NCBI RefSeq assembly: GCF_016055025.1 | Contig: NZ_JAECVW010000002.1 | DNA: 64,000 bases | DNA from: Thermoactinomyces intermedius | GTDB lineage: Bacteria; Bacillota; Bacilli; Thermoactinomycetales; Thermoactinomycetaceae | Reading direction: 5' to 3' (one strand) | Shown: positions 58,864 through 64,000 of the stretch, one piece after another | Position numbering within the stretch: the first letter of the stretch is position 1 | Layout: every line of letters starts with the position of its first letter | The notes under the pieces: model-generated | Databases searched by the model: none | What the model was told of the DNA's origin: nothing | Seen by the model: the letters and a program-made list of their open reading frames with translations, nothing else | Made by a program: the position numbers and the translations under genes

Positions 58864-60602
58864 AATTCCAATTGTTGCCGCTCATACATGTGACGGTACC
58901 AACCGTTTTTTCTCATCAAAGACGCATGATCTCCCTGTTCGGCGATTTGCCCCTGATCCAACACGATAATCCAATCGGCCGATTCGATCGCACTGATCCG
59001 ATGGGCAATGATCAACGTGGTTTTGTTCTTGCGGTTTTCAGCAAGCTGTTTCAAGATGTTGTATTCCGTCCGTGCATCCACGGCGGACAAAGCGTCATCC
59101 AAAATCAGGACATCCGGATCGATGATGAGCGCCCGGGCCAAGGAAATCCGTTGTTTTTGCCCCCCTGACAAAGCGACGCCCCGTTCGCCGACAATCGTTT
59201 CATAACCATCGGGAAAGTTTAAAACATCCTGGTGAACGGACGCGATTTTGGCTGCCTTTTCCACTTCCTCCGGCTTTGCGTCCGGTTTGGCAAATGCAAT
59301 ATTTTCATAAACCGATCCGGTAAACAAAATATGTTCTTGCGGAACATAACCCATTTTTCTCCTCAGCGATGCCGGTGACACCCGGTCAACAGGAAAGGAT
59401 CCAAACCGGATTTCCCCGTCGGTCACATCAAATTCCCGCAGCAACAACCGGATGAGGGTGGTTTTCCCGCTCCCGGTCTTCCCTGTGATTCCGATCGTTT
59501 CCCCGCGGCCGATGGATAGATGGATATCTTTTAAAGCCGGCATTTTTTGTCCGGGATAATGGAACCGGTTTACCCGGATGATGATGTCTCCGTCCGGAAT
59601 CTCCCGCCCGGGATCCGGTCCGTCTTTTACATCCGATTCTTCCTCCAAAAGCTTTATCACACGGTCATAAGAAGCTCTTCCCCGCTCCACCAGATTGATG
59701 AGAAAGCCGAACGCCAGCATCGGCCACACCAATTGACCCAGATAGATGGTGAATTGCGTGAGCTGGCCGATCGTCAGGGTTCCTCCGGCAACCAGATAAG
59801 ATCCGTAAGATATACTGAACAAAAAGGAAAAACCGGCGGACAACATGATGGTCGGATCAAACAAAGCATGCACTCTCGCCACCGCGATGTTTTTGTCCGC
59901 CACTTCACCGGTGATCCGGCTGAACGCTTCTTTCTCCGCTTCCTCCATGCCAAATGCTTTGACCATCCGCACACCGGAAATATTTTCCTGCACCTTGCCA
60001 TTCATCCTCGAAAAGGCCTCCTGGGCCTTCCGGAAACGGCGGTTCATCATCTTCCCGAATTTCCGGGTCACCCAGGCGATCACCGGCATCGGCAATAACG
60101 CCACTGCTGTCAACGACTCATCAATAAAGAAAAACATTGTCAAGACCACCAGTCCGCCGGTGATCAACGAATCAACCAGTGTTAAAACCCCGTCCCCGGC
60201 GGTTGCGACAATGGCTTGAATATCATTGGTGGCATGGGCCATCAAATCCCCGGTTCGCCACCGGTGAAAAAACGACGGCGACATCCGGGTGTAATGGACA
60301 AAAATTTGATTCCGGAGCCATTTCCCCAGCCGGTTTGCCGCTCCATACAACGCGATCCGCCAGACATATCCGAGCACATACCGGATGAGCGCGGCCAGAA
60401 GGCACAACCCCGTCCAAAACCATAAATCCCGGGCGGTCAGTGTGCGGCTTGCCATCAAGTCCACGACTTCCTTCACGGCATAAGGCGGGAATAATTGTAT
60501 CAGCGCAATCAAAAGCAGTGCGATAATCCCCAACAAATAGCTCTTTTTTTCCCTTTGAAAAAACCATCTCAAGTATTGATACCGATCCAATCCTCTCCAC
60601 AC
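58857..60602 (-). CDS. bmrC: Heterodimeric ABC exporter, BmrC-like half
   Basis: A 581-residue half-transporter with six helices and an ATPase domain (Walker A GKTGSGKTTLI, signature LSGGQKQRISLARAL). The residue after Walker B is Asp instead of the catalytic Glu (VLILDDALSAVDART), typical of the degenerate subunit of BmrCD-type heterodimers. The start is GTG 60602, but its GGAGG abuts the codon; a TTG at 60590 is a possible alternative. Divergent from typA. Confidence 0.87.
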   Translation of the reverse strand: MWRGLDRYQYLRWFFQREKKSYLLGIIALLLIALIQLFPPYAVKEVVDLMASRTLTARDLWFWTGLCLLAALIRYVLGYVWRIALYGAANRLGKWLRNQIFVHYTRMSPSFFHRWRTGDLMAHATNDIQAIVATAGDGVLTLVDSLITGGLVVLTMFFFIDESLTAVALLPMPVIAWVTRKFGKMMNRRFRKAQEAFSRMNGKVQENISGVRMVKAFGMEEAEKEAFSRITGEVADKNIAVARVHALFDPTIMLSAGFSFLFSISYGSYLVAGGTLTIGQLTQFTIYLGQLVWPMLAFGFLINLVERGRASYDRVIKLLEEESDVKDGPDPGREIPDGDIIIRVNRFHYPGQKMPALKDIHLSIGRGETIGITGKTGSGKTTLIRLLLREFDVTDGEIRFGSFPVDRVSPASLRRKMGYVPQEHILFTGSVYENIAFAKPDAKPEEVEKAAKIASVHQDVLNFPDGYETIVGERGVALSGGQKQRISLARALIIDPDVLILDDALSAVDARTEYNILKQLAENRKNKTTLIIAHRISAIESADWIIVLDQGQIAEQGDHASLMRKNGWYRHMYERQQLELW

Positions 60603-60671
60603 CCTCCATCATCCTGCTGGCGCGAAATCATATCCTGTGATACGATTTCGTTTGTAAATATTTTTCAAGTT

Positions 60672-60712
60672 AAAGGAAAAGGGGGTTGGGGTCCGTGTGA
60701 CCCCACAACAGA
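60672..60712 (+). promoter_or_regulatory. Unusual translation start region of typA
   Basis: The only good Shine-Dalgarno (AAAGGAAAAGGGGG) lies 28-41 nt upstream of the typA ATG. Between the two are a GTG followed directly by TGA, in frame with typA and at normal distance from the Shine-Dalgarno, and a hairpin (TTGGGGTC with GACCCCAC). The 14 nt before the ATG contain no ribosome-binding site. This suggests a minimal start-stop element with re-initiation. Confidence 0.5.
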
Positions 60713-62530
60713 ATGAAACCGGAAAACATTCGAAACATCGCGATCATTGCTCATGTGGATCATGGAAAAACAACGCTTGTGGATGCCATGTTAAGACAAA
60801 GCCATATCTTCCGGGAAAACGAACAAGTCGAAGAACGGGTCATGGACTCCAACGACTTGGAACGGGAACGCGGGATCACCATCTTGTCTAAAAATACAGC
60901 CATTCATTATAAAGACATCAAAATCAATATTGTCGACACCCCCGGCCACGCCGACTTCGGCGGAGAAGTGGAACGGGTGATGAATATGGTCGACGGCGTC
61001 CTGTTGCTTGTGGATGCCACCGAAGGGCCCATGCCGCAAACGAAGTTTGTGTTGAAAAAAGCACTGGAACGCGGACACAAAGCCATTGTGGTCGTCAATA
61101 AAATCGACCGTCCAAGCGCCCGACCGGAAGAAGTGATCAACCAGACATTCGACCTGTTTATCGACTTGGGGGCCACGGAAGAACAATGTGATTTCCCCAT
61201 TGTGTACGCCAGCGGCCTGACCGGCTCCTCCGGTTTTGCTCCGGATGCGCTGAAACCGACCATGGAGCCGCTTTTGGACACCATCATCGAGCAACTTCCG
61301 GCTCCTGCGGCCGATCCGGACGGTCCTGCACAGATGCAAGCCACTTTGCTGGATTATGACGATTACAAAGGGCAGATTGTCATCGGCCGCTTAAACCGGG
61401 GAACGATTCAAAAGAACCAAACCCTTGCCTTGCTTCCGCAAAACGGAGAAAAACGCACCGTGAAAGCAGGACAAGTTTTCACACACCAAGGTTTGAACCG
61501 CATGGAAGTCCAACGGGCCAGCGCCGGAGACATCATTGCCATCACCGGCCTTGGTGAAGTCGGAATCGGAGACACCATCACCGATCCGGAACATCCGGAA
61601 CCGCTTCCTCCCATCAAAGTGGAAGAACCCACTTTGCGCATGATGATCGGGATCAACACCAGCCCCTTCGCCGGGCAAGACGGTGAATTTCTCACATCGC
61701 GAAAAATCCGTGAGCGCCTGATGCGTGAAACGGAAAAAGATGTGGCATTGCGTGTTGAAGAGACGGATTCGGCGGATCACTTCCTGGTATCCGGCAGAGG
61801 TGAACTGCATTTAAGCATTTTGATCGAAAACATGCGCCGGGAAGGATATGAATTCCAGGTGAGCAAGCCGGAAGTGATCCTGAAAGAAGAGAACGGAATC
61901 AAGCTGGAACCTTATGAAATCGTAGAAATTGAAACCAGCTCGGAGCAACAAGGAGCTGTCGTGGAATTGCTCGGAAAACGAAAAGGACAATTGCAGGATA
62001 TGGTGGTGTTGGACAGTGGAAACATCCGATTCACATACAAAGTCCCCTCACGGGGATTGCTCGGCTTCCGGTTGCAACTTTTAACGGCGACGCACGGGGA
62101 AGCGATGATCAATACGATGTTCCATGGCTATGAACCTTACGCCGGAGGCATCGAGGCATATGATCACGGCTCCCTGATCGCCTGGGAATCGGGAACGGCC
62201 ACCACGTACGCCCTTCATGCCGCCCAGGAACGCGGACAGCTTTACATCACTCCCGGCACGGAAGTGTATGAAGGCATGGTTGTGGGGCAACATATCCGCG
62301 AAACGGATCTGGAAGTCAATGTATGCAAGAAAAAACATTTGACCAGCATTCGGCGCGCCACTGCGGAAGAAGCGCTCCGCCTGGACACGCCGCGCCAACT
62401 TTCCATCGACGATGCACTTGAAATCATGAAAGAGGATGAACTTTTGGAAATCACCCCCAAAACATTCCGCTTACGCAAAAAGTTACTGAAGAAAAACGAA
62501 CGGGACCGGGCCCGCAAACACAAGCAGTGA
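60713..62530 (+). CDS. typA: Translational GTPase TypA/BipA
   Basis: A 605-residue ribosome-associated GTPase that aids 50S assembly and growth under stress, especially cold. G1 is AHVDHGKTT, the switch region is ERERGITI, G3 DTPGHADF, and G4 NKID. The elongation-factor-like domains and the C-terminal part with GLLGFRLQLLTATHGEAMINTMF-type sequence are intact. The ATG at 60713 gives the normal N-terminus (MKPENIRNIAIIAHVDHG), though its ribosome-binding site is unusual. Confidence 0.96.
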   Translation: MKPENIRNIAIIAHVDHGKTTLVDAMLRQSHIFRENEQVEERVMDSNDLERERGITILSKNTAIHYKDIKINIVDTPGHADFGGEVERVMNMVDGVLLLVDATEGPMPQTKFVLKKALERGHKAIVVVNKIDRPSARPEEVINQTFDLFIDLGATEEQCDFPIVYASGLTGSSGFAPDALKPTMEPLLDTIIEQLPAPAADPDGPAQMQATLLDYDDYKGQIVIGRLNRGTIQKNQTLALLPQNGEKRTVKAGQVFTHQGLNRMEVQRASAGDIIAITGLGEVGIGDTITDPEHPEPLPPIKVEEPTLRMMIGINTSPFAGQDGEFLTSRKIRERLMRETEKDVALRVEETDSADHFLVSGRGELHLSILIENMRREGYEFQVSKPEVILKEENGIKLEPYEIVEIETSSEQQGAVVELLGKRKGQLQDMVVLDSGNIRFTYKVPSRGLLGFRLQLLTATHGEAMINTMFHGYEPYAGGIEAYDHGSLIAWESGTATTYALHAAQERGQLYITPGTEVYEGMVVGQHIRETDLEVNVCKKKHLTSIRRATAEEALRLDTPRQLSIDDALEIMKEDELLEITPKTFRLRKKLLKKNERDRARKHKQ

Positions 62531-62568
62531 ATCCGGACCATAACCATCCGGGCCGAATCCGTTCGCCG

Positions 62569-63234
62569 TCAGCCGGGGTTACTCCCCCGGCTTTTTTCAT
62601 GTTTTATCAGCCACTCATCATAGGAAAGCCGGGGCATGGAAAACATCTCTCCCCCTTTCACGTATGACCTTCCGGCCATCCGCCCCACCGGTTTTAGTGC
62701 ACCGGTGTCCACTTTCCCTTGATCATACAACCCCTCATCCAGATGCACCCTAACCACTTCCCCGATCAGAAAATCCGCATTGGGATGCCGGCCGTTTCCT
62801 CCGATCGGAACATGGCGGTGCAATTTGCACTCCATGTGAATTTTCGCCTCTTGAATCCGGGGGACGCGAACCACGGCCGACGGGAGCAAATGAAGACCGA
62901 CTTTTTCCGCTTCACTTTGATCCGGCGGAAAGTCAACGGCGGTTTCATTCACCAAAGCCACATTTTCTTCGCTCACGGTGTGAACAACAAACTCCCGTTG
63001 GCCGATGATATTTTTTGCCGTGTCTTTCATTTCCCCGTCCGGCTTGCGCATGCAGGCAAACCCCACCATCGGCGGTTCGGTGGCCACCACATTAAAAAAA
63101 CTGAACGGGGCCGCATTCACAACCCCGGAAGCACTGATGGACGTCACAAAGGCAATGGGACGGGGCAACACCGTTCCGATCAACCATTTATAATTTTCCT
63201 TTTGACTCAACCGCCCGGGATCCAGCTGCATCAT
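62569..63234 (-). CDS. Flavin reductase family protein
   Basis: A 221-residue FMN-binding protein. The split-barrel signature VLPRPIAFVTSISASGVVNAAPFSFFNVV and TAKNIIGQREFVVHTVSEENV (shown as joined short motifs) are present. Members reduce flavin or supply oxygenases. The ATG at 63234 overlaps the dioxygenase stop as ATGA with GGGGGAG upstream; ATG 63231 is also in frame. The coupling to hmgA suggests a role in aromatic compound breakdown. Confidence 0.88.
   Translation of the reverse strand: MMQLDPGRLSQKENYKWLIGTVLPRPIAFVTSISASGVVNAAPFSFFNVVATEPPMVGFACMRKPDGEMKDTAKNIIGQREFVVHTVSEENVALVNETAVDFPPDQSEAEKVGLHLLPSAVVRVPRIQEAKIHMECKLHRHVPIGGNGRHPNADFLIGEVVRVHLDEGLYDQGKVDTGALKPVGRMAGRSYVKGGEMFSMPRLSYDEWLIKHEKSRGSNPG
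62571..62598 (+). terminator. Terminator of typA inside the 3' end of the flavin reductase gene
   Basis: AGCCGGGG pairs with CCCCGGCT around a short loop, followed by TTTTTTC on the plus strand. The stem covers the last codons of the convergent gene. Confidence 0.8.
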
Positions 63235-64000
63235 ACTCCCCCTTTTGATTCCGGCAGCCAACTGTACATATATTGCCGGTCTTCCATGCCCAAGGCTGCC
63301 TTGGTCACTTTCAGCGGCCGGAATGTGTCAATCATCACCGCCAACTCTTCCGTTCTTTCTTTTCCGATGCTCTCCTCGGCTTTATTGGGATGCGGACCGT
63401 GAGGCAAACCGCAAGGATGCAACGTCAGGGAACCTTCATGGATGCCGCGCCGGCTCATGAAATTTCCTTTCACATAATACAGCACCTCATCGCTGTGGAC
63501 ATTGCTGTGATAATAAGGAGCCGGGATTGCCAGCGGATGATAATCATACATGCGCGGGACAAAGGAACAAACCACAAAGTTGGTGCCGGCAAACGTTTGA
63601 TGGACCGGCGGCGGCTGATGGATGGAGCCGGTGATCGGCTCAAAATCATGAATGCTGAAGGCCCATGGATACAAATAGCCGTCCCATCCGATCACGTCAA
63701 ACGGGTGAAAGTCATAAATATAGGCATGAAGCCCGCCGCGCACCTTGACCCGGACTTCAAATTCCCCTTTTTCAACCCGGGGATTCAATGTCTCCGGCAC
63801 CCGTATGTCCCTTTCACAAAACGGACTGTGTTCCAACAATTGGCCAAACTCATTGCGGTAGCGGCGGGGGATGGTGATTTCCCCGGTTGATTCGATCACC
63901 AAAAAGCGCTGGTTTTGATCTTTCATGTTCAGCCGCCAGGTGGTTCCGACGGGAATGACCAGATAATCCCCGGGGGAATACGGAAGGTCGCCGAAAACCG
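63231..64000 (-). CDS. hmgA: Homogentisate 1,2-dioxygenase (partial, N-terminal part beyond the window)
   Basis: The frame is open across the window end, so about 256 C-terminal residues are visible. Family motifs: GDYLVIPVGTTWRL, FHPFDVIGWDGYLYPWAFSI, and the iron-ligand region APYYHSNVHSDEVLYYVKGNF and HPCGLPHGPHP (His, Glu, His). The enzyme opens the ring of homogentisate in tyrosine catabolism. An internal Met at 63926 is not the start. It is translationally coupled to the flavin reductase gene. Confidence 0.9.
   Translation of the reverse strand, partial: VFGDLPYSPGDYLVIPVGTTWRLNMKDQNQRFLVIESTGEITIPRRYRNEFGQLLEHSPFCERDIRVPETLNPRVEKGEFEVRVKVRGGLHAYIYDFHPFDVIGWDGYLYPWAFSIHDFEPITGSIHQPPPVHQTFAGTNFVVCSFVPRMYDYHPLAIPAPYYHSNVHSDEVLYYVKGNFMSRRGIHEGSLTLHPCGLPHGPHPNKAEESIGKERTEELAVMIDTFRPLKVTKAALGMEDRQYMYSWLPESKGGV

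Noticed and set aside
60697..60891. 64-codon frame starting at GTG 60697 and overlapping typA
   Set aside because: The product is a frameshifted reading of the typA N-terminus (His/Cys-rich artefact); kept only as context for the odd typA start.
1..64000. Mobile elements, CRISPR arrays, tRNA and rRNA genes
   Set aside because: No transposase or integrase product, no regularly spaced repeats, and no tRNA or rRNA signature sequence was found on either strand by eye.

Overview
The window looks like a chromosomal segment of an endospore-forming member of the Bacillota, most likely Bacillales. The evidence is a complete spoIIIAA-AH operon, an SspH-type spore protein behind a clear sigma-G promoter, a YitD-type phosphosulfolactate synthase, and long gene-order agreement with the Bacillus subtilis yqhG-yqiD region. 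The low-to-middling G+C content, the B12-dependent ribonucleotide reductase and a probable OLE RNA point to a thermophilic or otherwise extremophilic lineage such as Thermoactinomycetaceae. That family assignment is an inference. I see no rRNA, tRNA, CRISPR array, insertion sequence or prophage.

Left part (1-13,000, all minus strand). Reading in the direction of transcription: the yqh region continues as spoIIIAA-AH, accB-accC-yqhY, nusB, folD, xseA-xseB-ispA. About 600 bases of hairpin-rich, gene-free DNA follow at the window edge. Position directly after ispA, size and structure match the OLE (ornate, large, extremophilic) RNA locus known from this operon in extremophilic Firmicutes.

13,000-17,500 is a plus-strand block set into the conserved synteny: an MFS exporter, phosphosulfolactate synthase, a UPF0756 membrane protein, an unannotated 38-residue peptide with a strong ribosome-binding site and its own terminator, and a second MFS protein. 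17,500-25,300 returns to the conserved region: cvfC, efp, yqhT, yqhQ, yqhP, yqhO, mntR and an FMN reductase, plus a secreted C39-like protein.

25,500-40,100 is a mosaic: an NTTRR-like orphan, hutH, a metallophosphoesterase, nrdJ with tandem NrdR boxes, dat, a membrane-anchored pseudokinase, lipM with an NAD-dependent reductase, and ptsG/glcT with a textbook RAT antiterminator-terminator. 40,200-49,800 holds an MHS-family transporter, the gcvT-gcvPA-gcvPB glycine-cleavage operon behind a tandem glycine riboswitch, the divergent overlapping yqhH-yqhG pair, and a methyltransferase.

49,800-64,000 holds an amino-acid ABC transporter whose binding protein is encoded separately, a cyclase-family hydrolase with zwf, a small unknown protein, dgt, sspH, a BmrCD-like heterodimeric ABC exporter, typA, and the start of tyrosine catabolism (a flavin reductase and homogentisate dioxygenase, the latter cut by the window end).

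Functional themes are sporulation, one-carbon/glycine/lipoate metabolism, glucose uptake with the oxidative pentose phosphate entry step, and amino-acid uptake and breakdown.
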